DNA of 64,000 bases from Callaeas wilsoni (lineage: Eukaryota; Chordata; Aves; Passeriformes; Callaeidae): positions 46,010 through 110,009 of the forward strand of contig VWPU01003226.1 in the NCBI GenBank assembly GCA_013398955.1, read 5' to 3'. Positions 34,673 through 48,055 of this stretch are shown piece by piece. The stretch's first letter is position 1, and every line of letters starts with the position of its first letter. Position numbers and translations under genes: made by a program. The notes beneath the pieces were generated by a model. That model ran no database searches and was not told the origin of the DNA. It saw only the letters and a list, made by a program, of their open reading frames with translations.

Positions 34673-37600
34673 AGAGTGAAAGGGGCTTTTGGGGTGGCTG
34701 CAGGCAGAGGCTGATCCCACAGCCTGCCCAGAGATGGTTTAGCTGCTGTCTGAATACAAGGCTGAGAGTCTGACAGCGTGATTTTGGTCACTGTCAGGTT
34801 GGAGCAGGAAGAAGATTCTAATCAAGCCACTGCATTTGAATTTTGATGGAAAGTATATTTCTAAGTGTTGTATCTGGCTGCGAAGAACTGTGGAATCAAG
34901 GCTGCCATAACAGAAGAGTAGTAGGTTTATAATGTTGGAACTACTGGAGAGTGAAAGGCTTCTGTCATCAACAGTGCCCATAAAAAATAACAAGTCAGCA
35001 TGTAATGGCATCATTTACTTTGGCCAGGGGAAAGCAGAAACCTTTTATTAAAAAATACTTGAAACAAGCTTCTGGTTCACACCCTGCAGTAGACAGATGT
35101 CCTGGCAGAAGATATAAAACCAGCTGTGGTAGATGCTGAGATATTTTGGGAGGCAGCAGAGGTGATTACCTTCCCTGGAGTGCAAGGAAAGGTCAGAGCT
35201 GCGTTCCTTAGGAGGAGAGGCTCGGGCTGGGGACTGGGGGAGCAGCTCTGGGCTGGGTTTCTTCAGCTCTTGCTTCAGGTAAGAGACAGATACTCGGGGT
35301 GGGAGGTAGGTTGAGTGGTGTGAAAAATCAAACTCTACTGGAAGAATGTCATACCATTACCAGAGGGGAAAAACTGTTCTGATTCTTCTGGCCAAGCTGA
35401 AATCTGGGATGCCTCACTCCTTTGTAAATCTTTTTATTTGTCCCTTTGCTTTTTCACCTTCAGGGGCTTAAATCTGAAAACTACATTGCAGGATTATTTT
35501 AGGTAGCAACTGAGCAGAAGTTTGGAAAACTAATATCAAAGCTACCTTTTGAGATAAACCTTCCACCCAGTCTGCAATCAGAGGGAGTTTTGATTGTCAC
35601 ACCTAGAGAAGCTTGCTGGTCCCATGGTTGTAGCTGGTAATCTTTGGTATTTTACTCCACATGAGCTGTTGTTGCTATGTTCACTGGAAGCTGTGTGAGA
35701 GCAGCCACTCTTCAAGGCAGAGCAGAAAGCACTCTGCATCTCACAGGTGATACATTACATTCAATTTTTCTTTTTTCCAAATACATATTTGTCCTGCCTG
35801 TGGTACTTAAAACAAATCTCTTCAAAGTAGGAAACTCTTTTGCCTGATGTGGCATGCCTCAAAGAAAACACAAATTATTTCTACTTTTTCCTTCTAGTTG
35901 TATACAAGTTATAATTTGCAAAACAGTCACATGGCATGCTGCTATGTCAATCAACATTTTTAAAAGGAGATTTGATTTAAACACTGCTTCCTTAAATCAT
36001 GTGTCTACACAGGCCTACACATCCATGCTTTCAATGAAATTAATAGTTGTCAAAAGAACAAAACACGTATTATCTGTTCCTTACACTGACTTGAGCAATA
36101 ATGAAGGCTGTTACAAAGAAAGACTCTAGAAGATATGACAGACATGAAATCTTTTGGTTTGGGTATTTTTTTTTAAATCACATCAGGAGCACTGATTATG
36201 AATTAAAACTTGTTATTGTGTGGAGAGAATCAAAAGTCTTGCAGAATTAAAATCACCTCTTTTAATTTTTATTTGTTTCCATAATTTTGGGTGAATGAAA
36301 GGGTATAGGGGAAAATTTTCTTGTCATGAAATGAAGTTTTATATGAAAACAAAATATATTTGAAGTTGTCAGAAAGATCCAACCATGAAAGATGATTTGT
36401 AGTATGTGGCTAAAGAATTTTGTAATTTTCAATACAGTTTCTCCAATACCTATTGCAGAAAATAATTTTTCCCAGGGTATCAAGGGACAGTGTGCCACCG
36501 CCACCACTGCTGAGCCTTTTCCCTGATCCACAGAGCCATGAACTCAGCAGGAGCTTTCCTTTGTGATGTTCTCACTGATGTTTCCAATTCCCACCTGACT
36601 TCTGTCTGTACTTATTGCTGAAGAATCCTGTCCTGGGTTATGGGACACTAAGCAGACTGTGTTGCAGATTAGATATTTTCTCTCAGCTTTGAGTTCAGCT
36701 TCAATAGTGCCATCTTCTTTCTGTTCTAATTTTCTTAACTCCTCAGAGCTTTAATTCAGCTGCTACAGGTGTTTCCCTTTTTTCCTCTTATCAGATCAGT
36801 TTCAAATATAAATGCTGTTGCCACATTTGATGCTATCACAAATTTCTTTATGGATTACTTTTTAGTGGCTTATCTCTTTTTTTGCTGAAATCTCTGGAGA
36901 GTTTGAAGCCAGTCCAAAGATAAATTATTTGGGGCACCCAGGCTTGAGTTGTATTGGACACATATAATAGTCTGTTCCATTTTGGGGGAAAAAATTACAT
37001 TTACAGCTAACCAGGACACTTGTTCATAATTCTGAAACCAGACAAGAGCAAAATTAAGCCACTTATATCTCCTAATCTGTCTCTCATTGCTGTGTGCCAT
37101 GGTTTATTTTTAAAGTAGTTATTCTCTTTAAAACAGAGAGCACCAATGCCTGAATGCCTAAAGCTCTGTACAAAAGTGGAGCTATGACAATATTTTTACC
37201 CAAAAGCTAATACTCTGTACTAAATCAAGCAAACAAGTTCAGTCAGGCCCTTTTTCTTCATTTCCTTCCAATGACTTTTGAACTAAAAGCTGTGCAGCTT
37301 CTGGATGGTGTCTTGAGACTGACCCGATGACTCCACACGTTCCCAGTGGATGTTCTTGAGTCCCTTACAGGAGCTGTGGTCCCTGCCTGATTTAATCCAC
37401 TCCAGAAGGTGAAGTTCACATCTTCCCTGTAAAGATTGCCCTTGTAAACCTGCTGGCTGCACAGCCAGCTGGGGAGGGAGTTCCTGCTGAATGGGATCAA
37501 GGTAAACTTCTGTAATTTTCCCACTGCAGAAGAGTGAGTTTTAGAAGTATGACTCTTTTAAACCTCTCCAGCGTGCTCCAGATTACTGCAGTTTGTGCCA

Positions 37601-39378
37601 CTTGAAATGACTGACAGATGTCATTGGGCTCAGAGGGACTGCCAGTGACATTTGTGACCAGAAGGTGCCATGGTCTGGCTTTACCTGCATCTGAAGCTTA
37701 TGGGAGACAATGTGTTTTTCATGGACCACAGAGAGTTATACACAAAACCACAAAAGCACAAACAAAATCTTAACGTCCATTCTGTAAACAATTACAGACG
37801 AGTCTGTTCATACAGAGCGATGTTCTTCTTTTACCTACATCTGAATATCCAGCACTAATCTTCTTACTGCTTATACCTGCCTTAAAACTATGTTGGAATA
37901 TGGGAATTTTGAATTATGAATGCATCAGTATTATGCTAAAAATTAACTTTGGGTAAGTTGTCTGTGGAGATGTGTCATGAATGCGAGCTGATGACAAGAT
38001 TAATTAGCATCACTGCAAGTTTTGAAAGATGCAAAAAAATAGGTCAGGAAAGAAAGTAAAATTAAAAATATAAATAAAGAGAAAAAATCCCATTGTACCA
38101 TTTCACAGAAAATTACCTTAGTTGAACCACTGGATCTGTTAATCTTGAGTAGGAGAAAATTGTTGGTACCAGCTAAGCAGGGGGTCCAGCTGGATTCTTG
38201 TCCTGCTTGGGCATTCACAATACAATCCCTGCGTGCCTTGAGCATGTACCATAAACACTTTTTTCCTCCTTTTTCTCCTCACAGGCAGATGTAGACGTCC
38301 TTTATTGCACTGCACCTCAAATTCAGTTCAGAATTTGGCTGAGGTTGCTTTTGGCTTAGCCTGTCAGAAGGGGGATTTCCTTGGTCAGGGCATTGAATTT
38401 TGCTCTGACTTTTCTCTCAGTCATGATCATCAATGAGAAGAGGTCACACAGTACCTGGATGTTTTCCTTTCTAAAGGAAATCCTTTCTAATCCCTTCTAT
38501 AAGACAGAAAGGAAATATTGAAAAGAAATACAATGAAATGCCTCCTTTGGAAGAAAAACCACACCAATTTAAGCTGACAAGCTTCATTAATACAATTGAA
38601 AAATTTAAAAGATATAAGCAAAAGGTTCAGAAAGAAGCTAACAATAAAGATATATATAAAGTAAATAAATAAAAAAAACTTGTCAGAGAATTTCACAGTA
38701 TTTCACAAATAACTAGGAGTGAGAGCAAAAATCTTCAATATTTTATTTTTAGGATGATACAACAAAAACATGAGGGAAAAAAAATTAAAAAAAAAACTTA
38801 AGAAGACAATCTTGTAGTCAGAACAGCCACATGAATAGGTATAAACCAAATTAAGGAAAGACAGAGGATGATTAGGAACAGAGAACACTTAAAAATTGAG
38901 AATTTGATTGAGGAATTCTTCAGCTAAGATTATGAGGAGGGAAAGCAGACCGGAAAGAACTGATGAAATTTTTGGAAAGTATTACTTTGGAGCTGGTAGA
39001 AGTCACTGGGTTTGGGAACACCTCAAGTCACTATACCCTATGCCTCCAAGTAGGAAATTCTGGTGGTTAGAGAAAGAATTTACAGATGTGAATACCAGTT
39101 CTGCCTTTCTCACAGGCTCCCAGTACAACTGTAGGCAGAATGGGTTTTTTGGATCAACAGACCTGTGTCTCAGTTCTTCTCCGTGTGTTACCTAAATGGG
39201 ATTTTCTTTAATCCTTGTAAGAATTTCTGGTGTAAAATGTTATTATGTATTTAGGACTGTGCTTGGAAAAAGATAGAAAATCTGCTTGACTGTGTATTGA
39301 TTTTCATATCCATTAACTCCTTTGTTTCATTCACTTGCTTTCTGATTTTTCAACATTTTTTCAATACCCAGCTAAGTC
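34673..39378. other. Unique noncoding sequence
   Basis: The minus-strand open frame 37258-37524 (88 codons) has protein-like composition but no recognised domain. The plus-strand frame 35126-35314 contains a donor-like CTTCAG|gtaaga at 35278 but has no good acceptor. An A-rich stretch lies near 38670-38805. No gene is supported. Confidence 0.5.
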
Positions 39379-39475
39379 CTAGAAGCATGGAATTGTTTAG
39401 CTGGGGAAGATCTCTGAGACCATGCAGTCCAACCATTAACCTCAGTACTATCAATGTCACATGTTCCACAGTATC
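39379..39475 (-). mobile_element. CR1 LINE 3' end fragment
   Basis: The plus strand reads AGAAGCATGGAATTGTTTAG, then CTGGGGAAGATCTCTGAGAC, then CATGCAGTCCAACCATTAAC, then CTCAGTACTATCAATGTC. This matches the reversed CR1 end ('atcatagaattgtttaggttggaaaagacctctaagatcatcgagtccaaccattaaccc'). The fragment is only about 97 bp and moderately diverged. The element is on the minus strand, with its 3' end at the left. Confidence 0.75.
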
Positions 39476-41369
39476 ACCTGCCAAAAAAGATGATTGCTCT
39501 TAATAACCTTCAGAACAGTTACTTTTCTTTCTTTTCCCCTTTCCCTCCCTCTCCTCTGACAGTCATTGCTACTTCTTTTTAAATTGCAGTCATACATTTT
39601 GCAACCGTTCCATCTTTTAAAAATATCTGTTTTCTGGCTGGTAAAAGTTTTATTTGTCCATCATTCATCTCTGGATATTAATCATTCCTTAAAAATTATT
39701 TCCATTCTTAATGCTGGGTGCAGACACCATGTTAATGTCTCCTGTACCTTTTTTGTGATTTGGGAATATTTACAGTCATTAAATATTTCTAGAGGGAATG
39801 TGTGAAAAAAGTTAAAACAATATTGTTAATTAAATAAATGAAAACCTCCAAAAATTCTGAAAACATAATTTGGCATTAACTTTTGTGTTATTCTACTTGA
39901 AGATCTCTTTCCTTTAAGATATTATACCCTCGAAGCTACCTGGAAGATCATTGCCTGCTACTGAAAATATCTGCAGAGCAAGCATTTGCTTCTGCCGGTG
40001 TCTGGAATTGTCTCATGTTTCCACGAGCTGGTGAGTGGGCTGCAAATCACTGGTGTGCAGAGAGCAGCACAAAAGGGGCTCGGGGAGGACACACCTGCCT
40101 TCCACTGAAAATTTTCTTCTGATTTATTTCCACATAGAGAAGAAATATTTTAAACATGTCCAGGTCCTAGAAAGACCTTGTCAGTTTTGCAATCTGTCAG
40201 TGTCCTCAGTGCAGCGATGAAGATCATCATGTGCACAACTCCTGTATTTACATGCAAGAGGCCACCTAAAAGATGACAGATATAACTTTATTGCAGTAGG
40301 ACATTTGCCTTATGTGATGAATTGAGTACCCTCTTTCTTCCAAATCTCATTTTTTTGTCCTTTCTGAACTTCAATAGACCAAACTGTCAGTGGTTTCCCA
40401 GAACATATTTCTTATATTTCTGTTTAAATCTTATTTTTTCTTTTTTTTTTTTCTTTTGAGATGAATTCATATAACTGGCTGCTGTGAACTCACATTTCTA
40501 CTGTGTTGTTTCTTATAATAATAGCATTGGCTAGGGTTGGGCAGGCATAGTAAAACATGAGAGATGCATGGAGAGGGGAAGACCTCAGTTCATACTCCCT
40601 GGACACCCTGGGACAAACCACTGAGTATCTCTTTGGGGTAAATTTGAGGTTATTTTTCTGCCAAACCTGAAATCACCAACTAAATGTCTTTGAGAAAGAT
40701 ATTTGTACAGCTATATGTCTGCTCCTGGAAATGTAACTCTTTAAACAAGATGAGCTCATCTGTCCTGTTCTAATTTTCTCAGCCTAATATTTTTATTTTT
40801 GATGCATTTTTTTTCTTCATGTTTTCTTTTATTTTCCCTACTGACATTTTTTTCTCAAAACTAAGGAAAACATGTACCATCATTTCTTTGTCATTTTTTT
40901 TTGGTAGCCTCTGTAGTATGTAATAGCAATTTATTGAAGAAAACAGATTTTATTTTCTTATTTTCTCCTTATTTTGTTTGTAATTTGCCTAGGTATATTG
41001 TCAAGTCAGTTCAGTATCCAGCAGCTAATGTAAATGAATGTGACAAGTGTGATTTATGACAACTTGAGCAAAGTTTCAATGTCATTGTATGAAATATTTC
41101 ACATTTTATTTTAGCACAGCAGGGTTGAAATATTCTCCAGAGTGCCTTGCAGTTGTTTATTGTTTGCTTGTTTTCAGAACGACTTGAACAACACCAAGGA
41201 ATCAACAACAAGGAAAAAAAATGAACTTGCCTTGTTCAGAAGCCTGTGCATCTTGAACTGATCCTGTGTGTTTGAGACGCTTTATTTTATTTTTAATATC
41301 GCACCCAAGGAAAGGAAAGCTCGTATTTTTAGACGCTCTTGGAGCTTCCAGATTCACAGGAGGGGGTGT
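39476..41369. other. AT-rich unique noncoding sequence
   Basis: T-rich runs occur near 40437-40453 and 40800-40860. The stretch at 40585-40670 has faint MIR-like word order but is below what I would call. No gene is recognised. Confidence 0.5.
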
Positions 41370-41620
41370 TTTCCCCACTGCTCCTCCGCGTGCTCGGCGG
41401 TTAATGCAGATGTGTCGCACACCAGCACCGGGGGTTTAGGGCAGGCGCAGGGAATAAAGGGCGCCTTTGCAGCGGGAGCTGGGACGGGAATCTGCCTGCA
41501 GAAACACCTCCTGCCCCTGCCGCGTCCGGAACCGCAGAGCGGGCACCCGGTCTGATAACACACGGCATCACGAGGCTGGCTACGGGCCTTGCTGCCCTTA
41601 TCTGCTCTAAGGCAGATGTG
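41370..41620 (+). promoter_or_regulatory. Short CpG-dense islet with E-box/GATA composite
   Basis: About 19 CpGs were counted by eye between 41384 and 41590, with roughly 60% or more G+C, inside AT-rich DNA. A TATA-like GGAATAAAGG lies at 41451-41460. TGATAA is at 41553-41558. At the right edge, CTTATCT (41597-41603) and CAGATG (41613-41618) are 9 bases apart. Read on the minus strand this is an E-box followed by AGATAA, the layout known for TAL1/GATA composite sites. Downstream, TCAGAGAG|gtgagc at about 41761 would serve as a splice donor for a plus-strand first exon. Promoter or enhancer function is inference. Confidence 0.4.
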
Positions 41621-41939
41621 CATTGATTTTTGTTTGGAGGTAGAAGAATTCCGCAGGCTTTAAAATGCAAAGCAAGTATGCACTGTAGGAAAGTGAGTCA
41701 AATAACGGCAGCAGACACTGAAGTTGGGGAGAAACAAGAGAAACTACTTTGGTCAGAGAGGTGAGCAAATGGGAGCTGCCAATATACTGCAGAAATATTT
41801 GGAAGCGTGTGTTTTTACTAACTGCCAGGAAGAATTATTTGAAATTCTTACTTACTTTTTTTCCACTTGTATTTTTTCCGCACTATTTTGAACTTTCTGA
41901 AAACACGAAATGGTAGCGCAAGCTTTTTAGGAGTGACTA

Positions 41940-42010
41940 CAATAACTTCTTTCTTCAATAACCTAAATCACCCCTCTTTTTATATAAAACGATTACCCCT
42001 TGTCCTATTT
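41940..42010 (-). mobile_element. Short CR1 LINE fragment
   Basis: The words TTCTTTCTTCAATAACCTAA, ATCACCCCTC and ACGATTACCCCTTGTCCTAT follow the reversed CR1 zone ('aatttcttcctaatatctaatctaaatctaccctctttcagtttaaaaccattaccccttgtcctatc'). The match fades on both sides. About 70 bp remain. Confidence 0.55.
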
Positions 42011-42554
42011 CGAGTTCTTCTCAGCAGGACTGTTCCTAACCTGTTCATCCCTCAGGCTGTGTTGACCAATGTTGTCACAGCTGAGGACTGGACTTCTTTA
42101 TCCACCTGGCACCTGAAGGCTGAGATCACCACTGAACACATTTTCTGCTCCTCAACTTCTTCCGGTGTCCCAAATTCTGGCACAGTGGCCAGGAATCGGG
42201 ATTGCTAAGGAAGGAGAAGCTTGACTCTGGAAGGATTTTACCATGCTTTAGGCTATAGCTGTGGGAGCCCCTGGAGGCACATAAAGGGATGTGGAGGTGT
42301 CCCTGTACCCAGCTCTCCCCTGGAGGGAGCTTTGGGAAACCCTGCCAGAAATAATAAAGTCATAATTCAAGACATGGATTTTAATCTGAGTAGTTAGCAG
42401 TACAATCAAACCCTTCCTAAAACAGACAACTGGCATATACCTTTTATCATTATTAGCAGGTTCTTAACATCCAGTCCTGAGGAGATATTTTGATAGGAAA
42501 ACAGAAAAGAAAGTGATTGGTCTTTTAAAAATTAAACGGCATTTTACACATTTC
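42011..42554. other. Moderately GC-rich unique sequence
   Basis: The stretch 42011-42210 continues an open frame (41867-42208, plus) that begins inside the CR1 fragment and has no motif. Words near 42265-42300 faintly resemble a CR1 3' UTR but are too short to call. Confidence 0.4.
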
Positions 42555-42668
42555 AATCAATTTAAAGAGGATAAAAATCAACATTTTCATTTTCAAATGG
42601 GAAAACCAAAGCACAAAAAAGTGAAATAGCTTGTCCTAGTTTGTACAGAAATCTGAGTGGTCCCTAGT
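42555..42668 (+). mobile_element. MIR-like SINE remnant (ancient)
   Basis: ACATTTTCATTTTCAAATGG, then GAAAACCAAAGCACAAAAAA, then GTGAAATAGCTTGTCCTAGT, then a 'ttgtacagaaatctgagtgg' zone keep the order of the MIR segment around 'attttacagatgaggaaactgaggcacagagaggttaagtgacttgcccaaggtcacacag'. It is highly diverged. Its orientation is plus, like the candidate at 19195. Confidence 0.45.
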
Positions 42669-45600
42669 GATCATTAAGAAGGATCCAGCCTATTCTTGAC
42701 TAATGAGGACAAAATATAAGTTGTTCTGGATGTGACTGAGAAAAGATCAGACACACTGTAAAAATGAAAAGCTCACTAGATATCATACCATGTTCCTGAG
42801 TCGGTGGTGTGGCAGAACAAAGTCAAGTGAAGAAATCCTTGATTTGAGGGTATTAGTTAAATTAAGAGTGTGCATTGCTTTCAATAAATAATGATTGGGA
42901 TATATTAGAAAAAATGCAGTCAGTTTATAATTGTCCTAATCTAACCTTTCAAACTTAAGGTTATGCACCAGTCTAGACAGATTTATAGTAAGTTTATTTA
43001 ATTAATGTGGAGCTTTTTGTTTTTTTAAGTATTTCAGTGTTCTCCATATCTTAACTTGGTGGAATCAGTGGAGGATTCTATTAAGCCATGACTTTGCTAA
43101 TGTAATTTGATGGGTCAACATCTCAGTGTGCCTAGTTTTCACTATTTGTTCTGCTTCAAAATTTGACATGATCAGTCAGATCTTAGAATCCTAATTATGC
43201 AATGAAGAAAAAGACTTCAATATTTCAAGTCCCCACAGAAAAAGCCAGTGGGTATGTAATTAAGAACGAGAAAAAAGGTCGACCTACTTTTTCCGTTTAG
43301 TCTAAACTTCTGATTGATCTATCTTTATTTCTTTCTATTGATCTATTTATCTGCTTATCCAGTCTGTCACTAATAATCTTGACCTTAATTTGTGTTGATT
43401 GATCATTTGAACTCATTTCTAGCCTGAATGTTGGTAATTTAATAATATGAGCCAATTAGAAGTTAAATAGAATCAATAAACCATTCTGTGACATCAGTAG
43501 GAGAAACATGGAAGTACCACTGTCTCATTAGATCTTTCAGCATTTTATATGAATATTTTTAGGGCTGAAGTAAAATGAAGATACTACTGAAAATGGAAAA
43601 ATACTTAATAACATGTTGTTATTTTCTAGCTATCAACTTTTTCCAGCTTCAGAAAATAAAAGCCAGGAATGGCTGTTATTTGTTCAACCTCAGCAGGCAC
43701 TCTCCATCTAATCAACATCTAGTGTGGGGAAGGACATGTTTGCCTTCTCACTCCTGCTTTCATCATATCTCTAATGTTTGTATTCCAGCTGCTTTGCCTT
43801 TCACATCTATTTCAAGTAGTAAAAGAAAGAGCCTGATATCTTCTGAGCCAACCATGCCATAACTCAGATCAGTGTAATACATGGTGAAACCACCATTTGC
43901 TGAGTGATTGAAATATTTTTCCCAGGGAAAAAAAAAAAAAAGAAGTGTGAAAAATCAGTGTTTCTGATGCTGGAAATGTCAGAGGAAGAGTTGTTTGGAA
44001 GAGAGTAAGAAGGCTGATTGATGATCACTGCACATAAACAAATGTTTCCTCCACTGGAGGTAGCATCATTATTTCATCTCACAGGTGAGTACAAATGTTG
44101 GATCTGCAAAAAACCAAAGGGGGTTGATCCCATACCTTCAGCTTGCTCACTTGCCTTCATCAGATTTTGTCTTTCAAAGGACTTTATAGTTACTCCATCT
44201 TTTGTAAATCTTTTGCCAATCTGGTTCCTCCAGTGAAACTAAAAGCAAATTGAATACTCAGAAAGCAGTTTTGTACCCTGAAAAAAGCAAGATTTTGAGG
44301 CAGGTTTGCAGATATTTTTAAAAAAATTCTCCAAAGCCTGGCATGTGTCATGGGGAAAAGGGTGCTGCCAGGTGCTTGCAGAGAGATCCATCCCTCTTCC
44401 TCACTGGACATCTTCATGGAAAAGCTATTTTCTTATCAATTCCATGTGCATCTAAATGAGCAAATAAATATACAACAATATATGTGAAAACCTAGGGGAA
44501 TCTGAGTTCTCTTAGGTTATCTCTTACAATTTTACACCCTTTTAGCCCTAGATTAAAAATCTCTTTGATCTAACCATTGCTTGTGTTAGATGAATTCTGA
44601 CTTGAGGCTTGAGTACAATTTGTTGTTCCTGCCTCTGGATGGTGGCAGACAATTCCTGCTAGAGCTGGCCCCAATCTAAGTGTTACCAGTGGGCATTAGC
44701 AGTGTTCTAAGCTTCTTGTTTGCCTTCCTGTAAGCCCTGTCAGATGCTGCTCTTTTGTTTTGGAGTTTATATTGATTCTTTTCATTTCCTTCCAGATAAA
44801 CCAGTCCTAGGAACACAACGCACATTATTATGGTTTCAGACAATAAGCTCCTGTGAAGGTGCTAGATACTGTCCATGTGACATTGAGCAGACAAAATAAT
44901 CCTTCCCTTAACATCTCTGTCATTCTTTGTAATCCTGTTGTTAAATTGTACTTTTCCAGCTGGATAGGCAGGGCTGTAGTGCTGGCCTGCCCCTTACAAG
45001 GCTCTGATTTGGGGTTGTGGCTCTGTTCTGCACATGTCCCTTCTCTGTGCCACAACAGATGAGCTCTGCTGGCTCCCATGTAAATCCAGGTGTTTGCCAC
45101 ATGAATAACTCTCAGTCTGTCTGAAGGCCCATGACACAGAGGGGAATGGATACAGCAGGTCAAGAACCAGCCTGCTGGAATCCTGCTTGCAATGACTTCA
45201 TTTTAGGGGAGCAGGTGATGTGCAGCAGGCAGGCCCGCAGACATTTGCTCAGCAGTGCTCGCATCAGTGTCTGCACAACACAGGCACCTCCTGACTTCAG
45301 TTCTCTTGTGCTAGATCTCTTTGAGTTACAGCTGTCTGAGCTGTGGATGGGATGAGCAGAATAAGTGCGAGGCACAGCAGTAGCCCAGCAGTCTGAGCCA
45401 AAGCAGCACATGCCTTTCCTCCCTTCAAAAAACCCAAACCACCAACCCCTTCAACTGCAAGCAGTTGGGGCCACATCCTAACAGGCAGCTGTGGTTAAAA
45501 AGGCAAAGACAGCACTGGACTGCATGAAGGGATGAGAGAGAACAGAGGAGTATCATTTGGTACAGAACCAGATGATATTACCTCACTTTAGATTATTGCA

Positions 45601-47735
45601 CAAAGTATATTTTAAAATCTGTTGTAAAACCAAACCCATAATTTGTATCACGAGGCAATAAACGGTTCATTGATATTGTTAGTGGAAGAGTGGGAAGAAT
45701 GTCCATAAAAGTAGTACAGGCTGGCAAGGAGGGCTTGATCTGATAGTAAAAATTATGTCAGAATGTCATTAACAACACAGTCCTGTCCTTCTCTAGTCCA
45801 ATGAAAGAGAGCTTTTAAACAAAAGAGGTAAATTTTCCTTTTTCTCTCCCACCCCATCTGTGCAGTTTAGCTGCTGTGGAGTATCTGGAAAAAAAGCCTA
45901 ATTTTTTCATGAGTTGTCCTTCACGTGCCAGAACCTCATGTACTGTTGATGTACTATGGCCAAACTAGAATCTGCTGTCCCTCAGGTTTGGTCTGAAGGA
46001 AATTAGAAAGTACCCAGCAGCATGTGACACTCTTTTCTAAGCTCCTAGATTGAGAGTTGTACAATGTTTATCCATTGTGAAAATTGGTTTTCATGCTGTC
46101 CTAAGGTATTGCCTCACAGACTTTGGAGGAAAAGAAAATATTTAAAAACAACAACAACGATCCAGACTGATTAACAAACTCATTGCTGAGAAACGGTGAC
46201 ATCAAGGAGATTTGGTATTGAAGAGACAAATTTTCATGACCAAATCTTCCAAATTAGCTCCATCTCTAGTTTATTTTAGGCACAATTTTGCTGCCTTAAG
46301 CTCTCTTGAACCACAGGATGGTCTGTATTTACCCTTTGAGGGAAGAACCCCAGTAAGATGCAGTTTTCTGAGACTTCCATCGTCAGCTGAGTTTACATAG
46401 GCACACACAAAAATTGTTTCACAATTCTTGTAATATTGTCTGATAATCAACCATCTTGCAAAGCATCTCAGATTCAAAGAAATAAAAGAGGTTAGAGAGG
46501 AGGAAAGAGGGACAGAAATGAAGATTGAGGAGGGAATATAAATTCTAAAAATGGAAAAGTTGGAAAAATGTAGAAAAAGAGTAACAGTAAGTAGATGGTA
46601 GTTCCCCTTGCATTGGAATGAGGAGAGGGAAAGAGGAACCTTTACCTCTGTTACGAAGAGGTAACAACACTTTGTCCTCTGTTGTTTTGTTTGGGGTTTT
46701 TTTGGGAGGGGGATTGATTGGTTTTTTGATTTTATTCACAACCTATTCCACAAATTGAAAGTCAGTGCAGCTCAAAATGCAACTTCCATTTGCAGATCTA
46801 TAATCCATATATTTTCAGTCTTTTTGCCAAGCTCTAAAAGCTAGATCAATGGGATAGATTTCCTTTAAGAGCAAATGAGCGTTGTCCAATTCCCTTCCTC
46901 CAAAATCAGTTATTATTTTAACTTTATTTTCATGTAGGCTTCTCTTTGCATTATTTCTAAACCCTGTTGTGAGTAGATTTGCAAAAAATGAAATAAAGTG
47001 TCTGGAGATTCATTTAATGGAGTCCATTCATGAATGATATAAGGCATTGGATGCAAGTCTCTTAATCAGTGGAGTTTACTAATAATATTCAAGAGTTCTT
47101 CTAAGCATTCCTTTTTAAAAAGTTCTTTCTGTCCGGAATTCATGTTTATATTTAAAAAATGCTTTGATTTAATTTCATGTTGTTGCTGTTCCATAATTCT
47201 GTTTTTGTCTTTCATTTTGAATTTTAGTTTTCTCTACCTTATGCTTAAAAGAAAACCGTACTTATTTAACTGGCAGCTCTTCAGAGCTTAGAGACTAAAT
47301 TGCCTTGGAAACTAGAAGTTTATGTAAGGATAATGGAATTCAGTTATTTGACAACTCAGCAATCTAATGAAATAATGACGGATATAGTTTCTGATTACAT
47401 CTAAATTTATGATTGGTTAAAATTACATTTTACAAGACTAGATTAATGATTAAATATAAAATCATCTGTAGATTTTAGTATTTTGATTTGTTCATCATTC
47501 CATAGATACAGATAATAAAATAAAAATCATTGAGAGAACTTGTTTAAAAATTAAAAGAAAATTACATATTGAAATCCAATCCTGAATTTTGCATGCGACA
47601 TGTTTAAAGTGGGTTATAAAATATTGCATATTTAATCTCTCAGAGAAGAAGCTCCCAGTGATTACATCCAGGTTGTTCAAGCTTAGCGTTCACAGCTGAA
47701 GTAAAAGCATCAGGAGTCCCCTGACAAGTACCAGG
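42669..47735. other. AT-rich unique noncoding sequence
   Basis: A 14-base A run lies at 43928-43941. A strong-looking acceptor (TTTCATTTCCTTCCAG) at 44795 opens into only 33 codons and has no good donor. A donor-like CTCACAG|gtgagt at 44083 has no convincing acceptor. The minus-strand frame 44828-45163 has no known domain. No gene is supported. Confidence 0.55.
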
Positions 47736-47739
47736 GTAA

Positions 47740-47960
47740 TGTAACACCTCCACGCAGCACGGGCACGATCACTGGCACCGGGTTTGTGTGGAAATGCAGC
47801 TCCCGCTCTCCATCCTGGGAAGCAGAGCTTTGGGGAGGATCTGCAGGGCTTCCCCAGCCCTCCCGTGCCGGGCTGCAGCACTGAGGCATCAAAGAAATCC
47901 ATTTTCTCTCCTGCAAAGTCCAAGCCCTCCCCTTGGCAAGCGCTGTGAGGAGGAACACAC
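47740..47960. other. GC-rich patch with few CpGs
   Basis: The composition rises over about 220 bp, with a handful of CpGs near 47750-47780 and 47860-47870. Open frames on both strands (82-111 codons) overlap and carry no motif. No repeat family is recognised. Confidence 0.35.
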
Positions 47961-48055
47961 TGGGCTGCTTTCATGCTGCAAGATGCAATTCCTTCATGGT
48001 AACCAGAGAAAGGAGCAAGAAGACCGAGGTTTTAGCAAACTAAGCTGGGAGTCTT

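Noticed and set aside
37258..37524. 88-codon minus-strand open frame with balanced composition
   Set aside because: It has no recognised domain and only a weak acceptor. I could not separate it from chance.
40585..40670. Possible MIR remnant
   Set aside because: There is a partial resemblance to the MIR zone around 'ccttgggcaagtcacttaacctctc' but no supporting flanks.
42265..42300. Possible CR1 3' UTR words
   Set aside because: A match of about 35 bp without the tail is not enough.
44795..44901. Strong acceptor followed by 33 open codons
   Set aside because: There is no good donor, and a stop follows quickly with no polyadenylation context.
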